From positions 1-33,342 of the forward strand of contig JAISJK010000014.1 of NCBI GenBank assembly GCA_031261565.1: DNA of 33,342 bases. The letters run 5' to 3'. A program made the translations under genes and the position numbers. Positions 16,561-24,984 of the stretch are shown piece after piece; within the stretch, counting starts at the first letter, position 1, and each line of letters begins with the position of its first letter. The DNA is from Candidatus Adiutrix sp. Its GTDB lineage: Bacteria > Desulfobacterota > Desulfarculia > Adiutricales > Adiutricaceae. Under the pieces are notes generated by a model, which did not search any database, had not been told where the DNA came from, and worked only from the letters and a program-made list of their open reading frames with translations.

Positions 16561-18195
16561 TCACTCCACGTCAATCCAGCCGGTGCAGGCCTTGACCTTT
16601 TGCGGTTGGGGCTGGCCGGCCAGGCGGGAGACCACCCGGTCATTGCTCATCATAATCCGGTAGCGTCCCTTCTGGTGAAAAGTGATCAGGCCGCCGGCGA
16701 CCTCAGCTTTTTCCGGCGGGGTCGGCAATTTTTGCTCATTGAGGATGGTGAAGGTGGTCGGACAGCCGTCCAGGCTGGCTTCGGCGCTGAGATCCAGCCG
16801 CCGGGGCCGGTCAGGGGTCAGGGTCAGGCGCTCAAACAGCACCCGGGTCTGGGGGCCCAGGACAGTCTGGTCTTTGCCCCGGCCCACGCACTGGATCAAA
16901 GCGCTCAGGGGCAGACGGCAACCGCCCAGGTTGAGCTCTTTTAAAGAGGCCAGCTGGTTCTCCCGGATAATGATTTCCCCCAAAGGGTTATTGTCCGCGA
17001 TGAGGCGTTCCAGACTCTCATTATGGCTGATATCCAGCCTGGTCAAGCGGTTTTTGGAGGCGTAGAGGCGCTGGAGCTTGAGGTTGGCGGTCAGGTCAAG
17101 CTCTTCCAGCCGGTTTTGGGACAAATCCAGGATCATCAGTTGGCTGTTGGCCGACAAATCAATCCGGCCGAGGCGATTGACGGCCGCGTAGACATACCAC
17201 AGACCGGTGTTGCGGCTCAGATCCAGAGACTCGATCCGGTTGTCGGCCAGATCCAGCGTCCGCAAATCCCGGCTCTGGCTGACCACCAGCCGCTCCAGAA
17301 CATTGGCCGAAACCACCAGATGGGTCAGGGCCGTCTGGCTGGTCAGATCCAGCTCCCGGAGGCGGTTGCCTGAAGCCGCCAGATACCACAGCTTATTATT
17401 GCGGCTAAGGTTCAGGTCTGTGAGGTTGATATTGGAAAGATTGGCGTAGGCCAGCTCGGTGTTTTGGCTGAGATCGAGTTGGCCGCTCTCCAGATGGTTG
17501 TCGGCGAGGTTCAGGGTTTCCAGGCGCGGGCAGAGGCTGGCCTCCAGCCCGGTCAGCCGGTTTTCATAGGCGGCCAGATAGGCCAGGTGGCGGCAGGGGC
17601 TCAGATCCAGCTCAGTCAGGTGGTTGGTGTCCACGATCAGACGCCTGATTTGGGGGGTGCCGGACAAGTCCAGGCTGGTCAGGCGGTTGCGGCCGACGCA
17701 CAGGGTGGCCAGACTTTTGTTCCGGGAGAGGTTGATTTCCGTCAACTGGTTGCCGGTGGCGTCCAATTCCACCAGATCCGGCGCTCCGCCGAGGTTGAGC
17801 TTAACCAGACGGTTGCCGCTGCAGTGCAGTTCCCTGAGGCGGCGGTTGTCATCGATAATCACCGCCTCCAGCCGGTTTTGAGAGATATACAGCCGCTCCA
17901 GAGAGCTCAGGCCGCTTAAATCCAGCACTGATTTCAGATCGGTCTGGCAGAGATTGAGGCCGGCCAGGTATTCCTGGCTGCCGCTAAACCACTTGACGCC
18001 CCGGTTCCAGCGCAAATCTTCGACCACTTCCCATTCCTCGGGCCGGTCGGCCGGCCACAGGGTCAGGCCGTTATTCAAGGTCAGACGAAGGATGAACCCC
18101 AGGGAGAGGGGGTCGTAGGCCAGATCCGTATCCCGGGTCAGGGAGCGCCAAAAAAGGCTCAGCAGCTTTAAGCGCTTTCTCAAAGGGTTGGTCAT
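16561..18195 (-). CDS. Leucine-rich-repeat protein without a signal peptide (21-residue repeats)
   Basis: A 544-aa protein with about sixteen 21-residue repeats, LxxLxxxxNxLxxLDLSxxxx, from ~80 to ~420. An N-terminal cap contains RGVKWF. A C-terminal domain of ~125 residues begins at LNLGGCRLPLSAL and ends near TGWIDVE, including the motif GRYRIMMSND. The same cap and C-terminal domain occur in the other two LRR proteins of this window. The start of the protein (MTNPLRKRLKLLSLFW) is basic and only weakly hydrophobic, so I see no convincing signal peptide, unlike its two relatives. It may be cytoplasmic or exported another way. Its start overlaps the upstream LRR stop (ATGA), and the HD-GYP gene follows directly. 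LRRs bind proteins; the partner is unknown. Confidence 0.88.
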   Translation of the reverse strand: MTNPLRKRLKLLSLFWRSLTRDTDLAYDPLSLGFILRLTLNNGLTLWPADRPEEWEVVEDLRWNRGVKWFSGSQEYLAGLNLCQTDLKSVLDLSGLSSLERLYISQNRLEAVIIDDNRRLRELHCSGNRLVKLNLGGAPDLVELDATGNQLTEINLSRNKSLATLCVGRNRLTSLDLSGTPQIRRLIVDTNHLTELDLSPCRHLAYLAAYENRLTGLEASLCPRLETLNLADNHLESGQLDLSQNTELAYANLSNINLTDLNLSRNNKLWYLAASGNRLRELDLTSQTALTHLVVSANVLERLVVSQSRDLRTLDLADNRIESLDLSRNTGLWYVYAAVNRLGRIDLSANSQLMILDLSQNRLEELDLTANLKLQRLYASKNRLTRLDISHNESLERLIADNNPLGEIIIRENQLASLKELNLGGCRLPLSALIQCVGRGKDQTVLGPQTRVLFERLTLTPDRPRRLDLSAEASLDGCPTTFTILNEQKLPTPPEKAEVAGGLITFHQKGRYRIMMSNDRVVSRLAGQPQPQKVKACTGWIDVE

Positions 18196-19523
18196 GGCCG
18201 GGCACCGCCGGGGGCGGCTACTTCAACTAGGCCGGTGTGAGCCTTAACCTTGAAACGGCGCTGGTGGCCGGAGAGGCGGTTGGCGTCGAGTACCGAATCA
18301 TTGGTCATCATCACCAAATAGCGGCCGGGCTGGAGAAAAGTCAGCCGGCCGCCTTCCTCATGATAGACCTCGGGTTTGACCCGCCGTTTTTTATCGGTCA
18401 GCACAGTATAGATCGTGGCCGACCCTCCCAGTTGGGCCTCGCTGGAGAGATCAAGGGTCGCGCCCAGATCCAGGCGGAGATGCTCAAAAAAAACCTTGTC
18501 CTGCGAGCCCAGATGGTTGCGTCTTTGCGCCCGGCCCACCAGAGGCAGCAACTGGCTCAGGGGCAACCGGCCCCCGTCCAGATTCAGGTTGAGCAGCCCG
18601 GCTAACGGGTTATCGCCCAGGGTCAGAGAGGTCAGTGGGTTCTGGGCCGCGTCCAGGCTGGTCAGGTGGGGGCAGGGGCTGATATCCAGGCTGGTCAGCT
18701 GGTTGCGGCTGACGGCCAGCTCGGCCAGCTTCGGTGTGGGGCGGAGATCCAAGCTGGTCAACTGGTTGCCGCGCACCGCCAGTTCCGTTAAATGGGGCTG
18801 GCCGGAAAGATCCAGACCGGTCAGCTGATTATAAGAAAGGGTTAAATGGGTCAGGGCCTGATTCGGCGACAGATCCAGGGTGGTCAGGTGGTTGTTGGCC
18901 GCCTGCAGGCTGACCAGTTCCCGGTTGTGACTTAAATCCAGCTCTTTTAACTGATTCTGGGAAATGGACAGCTCTTTCAGGTGGGGGGTGGCTGCCAGCT
19001 CCAGACGGGTCAGCTTATTGCCCGACAGGGCCAGGGTGGTCAGCGCCGGCGTTTCCTCAAGTTGCAGGGTGGTCAGCTGGTTGTGCTGGGCCATCAGATT
19101 CGCCAGGGCCGAGTCGCCGGCCAGATTCAGGCCGCGCAAATGATTGCCGTAGACTTCCAGCCGCTCCAGGCTGGTCAGGCCGCTGAAGTCAGCCGCCCGG
19201 CTGAGGCCCTGGTTGGCCAAAAGGAGGGAGGTCAGGCGGGCCGGAGCCTGGCTGCGATCCCAGCGGACGCCCTGGGCCGGCCGCTCCGGGGTGAAATTAT
19301 CCGGCCGGGCCGGGCTCTCCGGCCAAGTGGCCGGGGCTTGGGGTGCCCAGCCGCGCAGACTGTTGAGCCTAACCAGATTCTCCAGGACTTCCTGAGCCCG
19401 CTTTTCGTAATCCTGATCCCAGCCCTGGGCGGAGAGGGGCCGAACCCAGACCGCCAGGGCCAGGAGAAGGCCGACCAGCCCCAGGGCCGGTTCCAGTCTG
19501 GTTAGGGCCTTAATTTTGGTCAT
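18192..19523 (-). CDS. Secreted leucine-rich-repeat protein (21-residue repeats)
   Basis: A 443-aa protein with an N-terminal signal peptide: basic residues, then LVGLLLALAVWV, and a likely cleavage after LSAQG or nearby. After a cap containing GVRWD come about ten 21-residue repeats (LxxLxxxxNxLTxLDLSxxxx). The C-terminal domain shared with the neighbouring LRR protein starts at NLDGGRLPLSQL and includes LTFLQPGRYLVMMTND. No LPXTG, Por-type sorting tail or lipobox is visible, so it is probably periplasmic or released. Its first 14 bases overlap the end of comM, and its stop overlaps the next LRR start. The two LRR genes probably arose by tandem duplication and then diverged in repeat number. 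Confidence 0.9.
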   Translation of the reverse strand: MTKIKALTRLEPALGLVGLLLALAVWVRPLSAQGWDQDYEKRAQEVLENLVRLNSLRGWAPQAPATWPESPARPDNFTPERPAQGVRWDRSQAPARLTSLLLANQGLSRAADFSGLTSLERLEVYGNHLRGLNLAGDSALANLMAQHNQLTTLQLEETPALTTLALSGNKLTRLELAATPHLKELSISQNQLKELDLSHNRELVSLQAANNHLTTLDLSPNQALTHLTLSYNQLTGLDLSGQPHLTELAVRGNQLTSLDLRPTPKLAELAVSRNQLTSLDISPCPHLTSLDAAQNPLTSLTLGDNPLAGLLNLNLDGGRLPLSQLLPLVGRAQRRNHLGSQDKVFFEHLRLDLGATLDLSSEAQLGGSATIYTVLTDKKRRVKPEVYHEEGGRLTFLQPGRYLVMMTNDSVLDANRLSGHQRRFKVKAHTGLVEVAAPGGARP

Positions 19524-21066
19524 CCACTGGCCCCCGGCCGGCGAACTGCTGACGATCCAGGGCCCGATAACTGATGGCCTCGGCTAAATGAGCCGGAGAG
19601 ATGGTTTCGGCCGCTTCCAGGTCGGCGATGGTGCGGGCCAGTTTCAGGATGCGGGAATAGGCCCGGGCCGAAAAATTCAGCCGCTTCATGGCCGTCTCCA
19701 GCAGTTTCCGGCCCTGATCGTCAATGGCCGCCCATTGACGGAGCTGGCCGCTGGTCATCTGGGCATTGACATAGAGTCCGCGCCCGGCCAGGCGGCGGGC
19801 CTGGATGGCCCTGGCCCCGGCCACCTGGGATCTGATGGTTCGGGAATCAAGGCCGGGGGCGGCGGCGGTTAAATCCTTAAACGACACGGCCGGGGCTTCC
19901 AGGTGGATGTCGAGCCGATCCAGAAGGGGGCCGGAGACGCGGGAGCGATATTTCTGTATTTCCCGGGCCTGACACCGGCATTGCTTTTTGGGATCGCCCA
20001 AGTAGCCGCAGGGACAGGGGTTCATGGCCGCCACCAGCATGAAGCGGGTTGGAAAGGTCAGATGGCTGGCGGCCCGGGCAATGGCCACCCGGCCATCTTC
20101 CAGGGGCTGGCGCAGGACTTCCAGCACGCTTTTTTTAAATTCCGGCAACTCGTCCAGAAAAAGCACGCCATTGTGGGCCAGGGAGACTTCGCCCGGCCGG
20201 GGAAAGCGGCCGCCGCCAATGAGGGCCACATCGGAAATGGTGTGGTGGGGGCTGCGGAAAGGCCGGGTCGAAATCAGGGGGCGATTTTGGGGGGATTGGC
20301 CCAGGGCGCTGTAAATTTTGGTAGTCTCCACCGCCTCCTCAAAGGTCAGGGGCGGCAGGATAGTGGGCAGACGCTGGGCCAGCATGGTTTTGCCGCTGCC
20401 GGGAGGGCCGATGAGCAGGAGGTTGTGACCCCCGGCCGCAGCTACGGCCAGGGCCCTCTTGGCCCGTTCCTGGCCCCGAACATCGGCCAGATCCAGACCG
20501 TAATCCTGGTCATCGCCGGTGACCCTGGCCGGTGGGGGCAGGGGAGGCAGATCAGCCCGGCCGGCCAGGTAATCTACCACCTGGCCCAGGGTGTCGGCCG
20601 GGCGCACGGCCACTTCAGCCGCCACCGCCGCCTCCTGGGCGTTGGCCCGGGGCAGAATCAGGCTGGTCAGGCCTCCGTCCCGGGCGGCAATGGCCAGGGA
20701 CAGAGCGCCGCGGATGGGCCGAACCGAGCCATCCAGCCCCAGTTCCCCAACCATCAGGTGTTTGGCCGCCTGATCCGGCTCAATCAGCCCCTGGGCCACC
20801 AGAAGAGCCACGGCCATGGGCAGGTCAAAGCCGGCCCCATCCTTGCGGATGTCGGCCGGAGCCAGATTGACGGTGATCCGGTCGCCGGGAAAGGGGTAGC
20901 CCTGGTTTTTCAGGGCGGCTTTGACCCGATCCTTGCTCTCCCGCACCGCCCCTTCCGGGAGCCCCACCGTGTCGAAACGGGGCAGACCGCCGGAAATATC
21001 CACCTGCACTTCAATCTTCAGGCCATCTATGCCCAGAAGCGAGCCGCTGACTACCTGGGCCAGCAT
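19510..21066 (-). CDS. comM: YifB/ComM-family Mg-chelatase-like AAA+ ATPase
   Basis: ComM is a hexameric helicase that drives branch migration during natural transformation. The 518-aa length is typical. The N-terminal ChlI-like domain is recognisable from PRFDTVGLPEGAVRESKDRV and VNLAPADIRKDGAGFDLP. The AAA+ core has Walker A GPPGSGKT (220-227) and Walker B VLFLDELPEF near 300. MNPCPCGYLGD and QCRC follow, then the C-terminal Mg-chelatase domain ending in SYRALDRQ. All motifs look functional. ComEC in the same window supports a DNA-uptake role. The gene lies 49 bases after the M23 peptidase gene and overlaps the secreted LRR gene by 14 bases. Confidence 0.95.
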   Translation of the reverse strand: MLAQVVSGSLLGIDGLKIEVQVDISGGLPRFDTVGLPEGAVRESKDRVKAALKNQGYPFPGDRITVNLAPADIRKDGAGFDLPMAVALLVAQGLIEPDQAAKHLMVGELGLDGSVRPIRGALSLAIAARDGGLTSLILPRANAQEAAVAAEVAVRPADTLGQVVDYLAGRADLPPLPPPARVTGDDQDYGLDLADVRGQERAKRALAVAAAGGHNLLLIGPPGSGKTMLAQRLPTILPPLTFEEAVETTKIYSALGQSPQNRPLISTRPFRSPHHTISDVALIGGGRFPRPGEVSLAHNGVLFLDELPEFKKSVLEVLRQPLEDGRVAIARAASHLTFPTRFMLVAAMNPCPCGYLGDPKKQCRCQAREIQKYRSRVSGPLLDRLDIHLEAPAVSFKDLTAAAPGLDSRTIRSQVAGARAIQARRLAGRGLYVNAQMTSGQLRQWAAIDDQGRKLLETAMKRLNFSARAYSRILKLARTIADLEAAETISPAHLAEAISYRALDRQQFAGRGPVDDQN

Positions 21067-21115
21067 GGATGAGTCTCGCGTTCCTGGTTGGCTGTCGCTG
21101 ACAAAGGCCGCCCTT

Positions 21116-21973
21116 TCAGTTTTTTGGCAAAAGAGCGGTGAGGCGCTGAAAGGGGATGGGGTCGAGGCGGGCCTGATGCAGATAGATGCCGTAGTGGAGA
21201 TGGGGCCCGGCCACTCGTCCGGTGGCCCCGGACAGGGCCAGAAGATCGCCCCGCCTGACTTTATCGCCGGCTTTGACCTTGATTTGGGATAGATGGAAAT
21301 ACATGCTGATCAGCCCCTGGCCGTGGTCAATATAAACGGAGCCCCCGGCGAAAAAGTGAAAACCGGTTAAAATCACCAAGCCATCGGCCGGGGCTTTGAC
21401 TTCTGTCCCGGCCGGCGCTTCCAGGTCGGCCCCCAGGTGGGGGCGAGGGTTCAGGACGCCGTTAATCCTGGTCTGGCGGCCAAAGGCACTGGAGACCGAT
21501 CCGCCCACCGGGGGCGTCCAGGGGCCGCTCCACAGCCGAACCGGGCTTTGAGTGGCCAGGGCGGCCTCAACTTCCCGCCGCTCTCTGGCCGCCCGCTCCT
21601 GGTCGGCGGGGGAGAGATCGACTTGGTTGGGGGGCACCTTAATGGAGCGCACCCCATAGGCCCGGTCGCGCACGGTCACTTCCACCGTGGTCTGGCCGCC
21701 CTCCCAGGTCAACACCAGTGGGTAGCGGCCGGGGCTGAGCAGGACATCGGCGCCGAGCAAACCGATTTGGCGGCCGCCGGCCGTGAAAAATAAAACCGGG
21801 CGGTGGTCAAACTCGCCCCGCAGATTGGCCGCCTGATCCAGACCCTCCACCACTACCCGGGCGGCTGTCCCCCGGTCCAGAGGCGAGGGCAGAATCTTGA
21901 CCACCGGGTCAGCCAAGGCCGCCGCCGGCCAGATTAAGAGGCCCAGGGCCAGGGTGATGACGGTCTTGAGCAT
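21116..21973 (-). CDS. Periplasmic M23-family metallopeptidase
   Basis: A 285-aa protein with a signal peptide (LITLALGLLIWPAAALA-like region, cleavage near residue 21). Residues ~20-145 form a beta-rich N-terminal region of unknown role. The C-terminal LytM/M23 domain carries the zinc and catalytic residues: His179 and Asp183 (HLGADLEA), and His258 and His260 (HLHYGIY). It should cut peptide crosslinks in peptidoglycan or, if it binds without cutting, help regulate amidases; the intact residues favour catalysis. It starts 2 bases after the stop of the small 90-aa gene and precedes comM. Confidence 0.92.
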   Translation of the reverse strand: MLKTVITLALGLLIWPAAALADPVVKILPSPLDRGTAARVVVEGLDQAANLRGEFDHRPVLFFTAGGRQIGLLGADVLLSPGRYPLVLTWEGGQTTVEVTVRDRAYGVRSIKVPPNQVDLSPADQERAARERREVEAALATQSPVRLWSGPWTPPVGGSVSSAFGRQTRINGVLNPRPHLGADLEAPAGTEVKAPADGLVILTGFHFFAGGSVYIDHGQGLISMYFHLSQIKVKAGDKVRRGDLLALSGATGRVAGPHLHYGIYLHQARLDPIPFQRLTALLPKN

Positions 21974-21975
21974 GG

Positions 21976-22248
21976 TCAGATTTGACGCGGGCCTTCGGGC
22001 CAGTCGCGCAAAAACAAGCGGTGGTATTCTTCTTCGGTCAGATGACGGCGGAGGCAGATCCCGATGAGGTCAAAAAAACGGTCTAACTCCTCTTTTTTCA
22101 GGCGGGGCAGGAGATGATCCATCAGCTCGTCGTCCGACAGTTTTTGGAGATAGACCCGGAGGGTGGCCAAATCGGTTTCTTCGTCCAGGCCCTGGGCCAG
22201 CAACCCGGTGTAAGTTTCCGCGAATTCGTGGCTGTGCTGTCTTTTCAC
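21976..22248 (-). CDS. Small conserved helical protein of unknown function
   Basis: A 90-aa, charged, predicted all-helical cytoplasmic protein with the segment DDELMDHLLPRLKKEELD and a C-terminal RRHLTEEEYHRLFL. I recall similar short proteins annotated only as cytoplasmic protein in deltaproteobacteria, but no function is established. It begins at GTG, 3 bases after the preceding stop, and ends 2 bases before the M23 start. This tight spacing and the non-random sequence support a real gene. Confidence 0.75.
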   Translation of the reverse strand: MKRQHSHEFAETYTGLLAQGLDEETDLATLRVYLQKLSDDELMDHLLPRLKKEELDRFFDLIGICLRRHLTEEEYHRLFLRDWPEGPRQI

Positions 22249-22251
22249 TGG

Positions 22252-22848
22252 TCAGTTATCCCACCAGCCGCCTTTTTTGGGGCCGGCTTTGGCCGCCGGC
22301 TTTTTAGCTTTGTCCAGGTTAAAGAGGTCTTTTTTGGCCGCCCCGCCATCGTCGCCGCCCCCCCACCAGTTGGCCGCCGCCGGTTTGGCTGCGGCGGCCG
22401 CCGCCGGTTTGGGCGGGGGTGCCAGCATCCGGTCGAGCAGGGGCCGCAATCGCTGATAGCGCTTTTCGCCCTCGGCGATGAAGTGCCACCCCGGGCCCTG
22501 CAGAATGTCCTGGCTGAAAGTGTTCCTGATGCCCGTCGGTTTAAAATCGTCATCTAAAACAACCATTACCGCGCTCTGCTCGGCCACGGTCAGAGTCACC
22601 CAGAAGGTGCGGTATTCAGTGGGCTTGGCCGTGCCGGCCGTGCCGATGGTGCTTTTTTTCTCCTCCAGGTAGATGCCGGGTTTAATCCCCGTCTCCCCGG
22701 CTGACCCGGCGGCGCTGCCCGGCCCCTCGGGACTGTCTGCTGTGACCATCTTTAGCGTCCTTTCGCCTATCCGCAAAGTTACCTGAACTGCTCTCCAATT
22801 ATTACCATACATCGGCCCGGATGCCAAGCCTTTTTGGGCATTTGACAT
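22252..22848 (-). CDS. Uncharacterised protein with WW-terminated Ala/Pro/Lys-rich tail
   Basis: A 198-aa protein I do not recognise. ATG 22848 is preferred because AGAGG lies just upstream; an earlier in-frame start at 22911 would overlap the divergent nuclease gene. Residues ~10-150 look like a folded domain (NNWRAVQVTLRIGERTL; later FWVTLTVAEQSAVMVVLDDD and GPGWHFIAEGEKRYQ). The last ~50 residues are low complexity, rich in Ala, Pro, Lys and Gly, with two WW-Gly blocks (NWWGGGDD and a final KKGGWWDN). There is no signal peptide. It heads the long minus-strand run leading through M23, comM and the LRR genes. Confidence 0.75.
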   Translation of the reverse strand: MSNAQKGLASGPMYGNNWRAVQVTLRIGERTLKMVTADSPEGPGSAAGSAGETGIKPGIYLEEKKSTIGTAGTAKPTEYRTFWVTLTVAEQSAVMVVLDDDFKPTGIRNTFSQDILQGPGWHFIAEGEKRYQRLRPLLDRMLAPPPKPAAAAAAKPAAANWWGGGDDGGAAKKDLFNLDKAKKPAAKAGPKKGGWWDN

Positions 22849-22868
22849 CAGGGCCTCTTTCTGGTAAT
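22842..22868 (+). promoter_or_regulatory. Possible sigma-70 promoter for the YhaM-type nuclease gene
   Basis: A perfect TTGACA (22842-22847) is followed after 15 bases by GGTAAT (22863-22868). Transcription would start about 20 bases before ATG 22898. The -35 box overlaps the start codon of the divergent 198-aa gene. The -10 matches only four of six positions. Confidence 0.4.
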
Positions 22869-22897
22869 GGTGGTGGGAAGTGACGAGGGCGGCGAAT

Positions 22898-23962
22898 ATG
22901 GGGACTGGCAAGCAAGTTTTTGTTCAAAATCTGGTTATCGGGAGCGATCAGGAAGCGCCTTTTCTGGTCTTAAATCTGACTAGGGGGCGGACTAGCCGGG
23001 GCAATCCCTACCTGAATGTCGAGCTGGGCGACCGCACCGGCCGCATTCAGGCCAAAGTCTGGGAGGGGGCCGAATCTCTGGCCGGCCAGTTGGCCGAGGG
23101 CACGGTGGTTCTGGTGCGCGGCTATGTGGACAGCTATCGCGGCGCGCCTCAACTGGTGATCAGGGAAGCCCGGAGTCTCGACCCGGCCGACTTTGACTGG
23201 GCCGACTATTTAAAGGTCGCCTCCCGGCCGGTGGGGGAGATGAAGGCCGATCTCTGGGCTCTGATCAATGACTTGCCCGATGATGATTTCCGCCGTCTGA
23301 CCACGGCCGCCCTCAAGTCGCCCCGGGTGGAGCCCCGCTTTTATGAGAGCGCGGCGGCCAAAAATTTTCACCACGCCCATACCCACGGTCTTTTGGAGCA
23401 CAGCCTGTCGGTCGGCCGTCTGGCGGCCAGGGCGGCCGGCCACTATCCCCATTTAAATTTCAGTCTGCTGGTGGCCGGGGCCGTCCTCCACGATCTGGGA
23501 AAAATCTGGGAATTATCGCTGCCGCCCCGGGTGGATTACACCACGGCCGGCCGGCTGAAGGGCCATCTGGTCATGGGGGCTGATTATCTGGCCGAGGCGG
23601 CCGCCGGGTTGCCCGATTTTCCGCCGGCCAAACTGGAGCTTTTACAGCATCTGATCCTCAGCCACCACGGCGAGCCGGAATTCGGGGCCGCAGTCAAGCC
23701 GCAAATTATGGAGGCCCTGGTTCTCCATCACCTGGACAATATCGATGCCAAGGTCGAGGCCATGGGCTCTTTTCTGGATCAGGAAACCGATGGCCAGGGC
23801 TGGAGCCCCTATCACCGCCTGATGGGCGCTTATTTTTACCGCCCCCCTGATTTCCCCGAGTCTCTGGGCCGGCCGGAGGCGGAGCCGCCCGAGCCGGAAA
23901 AACCGCTGGTGATGGAAAAACCACCCGAACCTGAGGCGCCGGATAAAGGCCGTCTCTTCTGA
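22898..23962 (+). CDS. YhaM-type 3'-5' exoribonuclease (OB-fold plus HD domain)
   Basis: A 354-aa cytoplasmic protein. Residues ~8-95 are an OB-fold nucleic-acid-binding domain (NPYLNVELGDRTGRIQAKVW). An HD phosphohydrolase domain follows, with HTHGLLEHS near 160-168, His198-Asp199 in HDLGKIWEL, and the HHLDNIDAKVEAM motif typical of YhaM/CBF1 proteins. Family members degrade RNA, and sometimes single-stranded DNA, from the 3' end. ATG 22898 is preferred over GTG 22880 because GAGG lies at 22884-22887. The C-terminal ~35 residues are Pro/Glu-rich and probably disordered. The stop overlaps the holB start (TGATG), indicating translational coupling. Confidence 0.88.
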   Translation: MGTGKQVFVQNLVIGSDQEAPFLVLNLTRGRTSRGNPYLNVELGDRTGRIQAKVWEGAESLAGQLAEGTVVLVRGYVDSYRGAPQLVIREARSLDPADFDWADYLKVASRPVGEMKADLWALINDLPDDDFRRLTTAALKSPRVEPRFYESAAAKNFHHAHTHGLLEHSLSVGRLAARAAGHYPHLNFSLLVAGAVLHDLGKIWELSLPPRVDYTTAGRLKGHLVMGADYLAEAAAGLPDFPPAKLELLQHLILSHHGEPEFGAAVKPQIMEALVLHHLDNIDAKVEAMGSFLDQETDGQGWSPYHRLMGAYFYRPPDFPESLGRPEAEPPEPEKPLVMEKPPEPEAPDKGRLF

Positions 23963-24984
23963 TGGGCTGGGGTCTGCTCGGGCTGGAGTCGGCCACCCTG
24001 ACTTTGGCCAGGATGATGCGGGCCGGCCGTCTGCCCCACGCTCTCCTGTTGACCGGCCCCCGGGGCGGCGGCAAAAACAGTCTGGCCCGGGCCCTGGCTG
24101 CGGCTCTTAACTGCGCCGGGCCGGATCAGGACGGCGGGCCCTGCGGCCAATGCCCCTCCTGCCTCAAAGTGGCCAAGGATATTCACCCCGACCTCATCAC
24201 CCTGGCGCCCGTCGGCAAGAAACGCCAGATCAAAATTGATGATGTCAGGGCTCTGCGCGGCCAGATGGCTTTCCGCCCCTTTGAAGGGCGGGTCAAGATT
24301 TTCATCATCCGCGAGGCCGACCGTCTCAACCCGGACTCGGGCAACGCTCTGCTCAAGACTCTGGAAGAGCCGCCGCCGGATTCGGTTCTCATTCTCACCA
24401 CGTCTTCCGCGTCCGAGGTCATGACCACCATTCTGTCCCGCTGTCTGCGCCTCCGGCTGCCGCCCCTGCCTCATCAGGCGGTGCTGGCCGCTCTGGCCGA
24501 AAAGCGCGGCCTGAGCGGGCCCCAGGCCCGCCTCCTGGCCTCATCTTCGGCCGGGGCTCTGGGGGCGGCTTTGGCTCTGGATCCGGAGGAGACCTGGCGG
24601 AAGTGGGCCGGGCTGAACGCCGTCCTGGGCGCGCCCGCCGGCCCGGCCCGGCTGGAAGTTGCCTGGCGGTGGGTTAAAGATATGGTCAGCGCCTCAGAGC
24701 CGGCGGCTGAAGATGAGGGCGCGGCCGAGCGTTTTTATGAAACTCTGAATCTGATGCGCCTGTGGTGGCGGGAGACCGCCCGGCTGTCGGCCGCCGGGCC
24801 GGAGAGCCTGGAGGGCCCGCCGCCGGCCCCGGCTCAGTTCCTCTGGGCCGAGCGACTGTCCCCCCCTGGTCTGGCCCGATCTCTAGCGGCTTTAAATAAG
24901 CTGACCGACAGCCTGAGCCGTTTCGTCAAACCCGAGCTGGCCTTTGAAAATTACTGGCTCAGCGTCTTCGCCCTCTGGCGGTGA
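23962..24984 (+). CDS. holB: DNA polymerase III subunit delta prime
   Basis: Delta prime is part of the clamp loader that places the beta clamp on DNA. The 340-aa length is normal. Residues 32-39 match the P-loop position but read GPRGGGKN, with Asn instead of Ser/Thr, consistent with a subunit that need not hydrolyse ATP. Four cysteines (51, 61, 64, 67) form the zinc module. Other family landmarks are IKIDDVRALRGQM, IIREADRLNPDSGNALLKTLEEPP and LSRCLRLR. The start overlaps the upstream stop by one base. The stop is directly adjacent to the stop of the convergent comEC gene. Confidence 0.93.
   Translation: MGWGLLGLESATLTLARMMRAGRLPHALLLTGPRGGGKNSLARALAAALNCAGPDQDGGPCGQCPSCLKVAKDIHPDLITLAPVGKKRQIKIDDVRALRGQMAFRPFEGRVKIFIIREADRLNPDSGNALLKTLEEPPPDSVLILTTSSASEVMTTILSRCLRLRLPPLPHQAVLAALAEKRGLSGPQARLLASSSAGALGAALALDPEETWRKWAGLNAVLGAPAGPARLEVAWRWVKDMVSASEPAAEDEGAAERFYETLNLMRLWWRETARLSAAGPESLEGPPPAPAQFLWAERLSPPGLARSLAALNKLTDSLSRFVKPELAFENYWLSVFALWR

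Noticed and set aside
16900-19150. Dense periodic DNA pattern (~63 bp) as a possible satellite or CRISPR-like array
   Set aside because: The period equals 21 codons and is fully explained by the leucine-rich repeats in the two LRR genes.
19903-21072. Long plus-strand ORF (389 codons) opposite comM
   Set aside because: Shadow of the comM reading frame; composition is low complexity and no family is recognisable.
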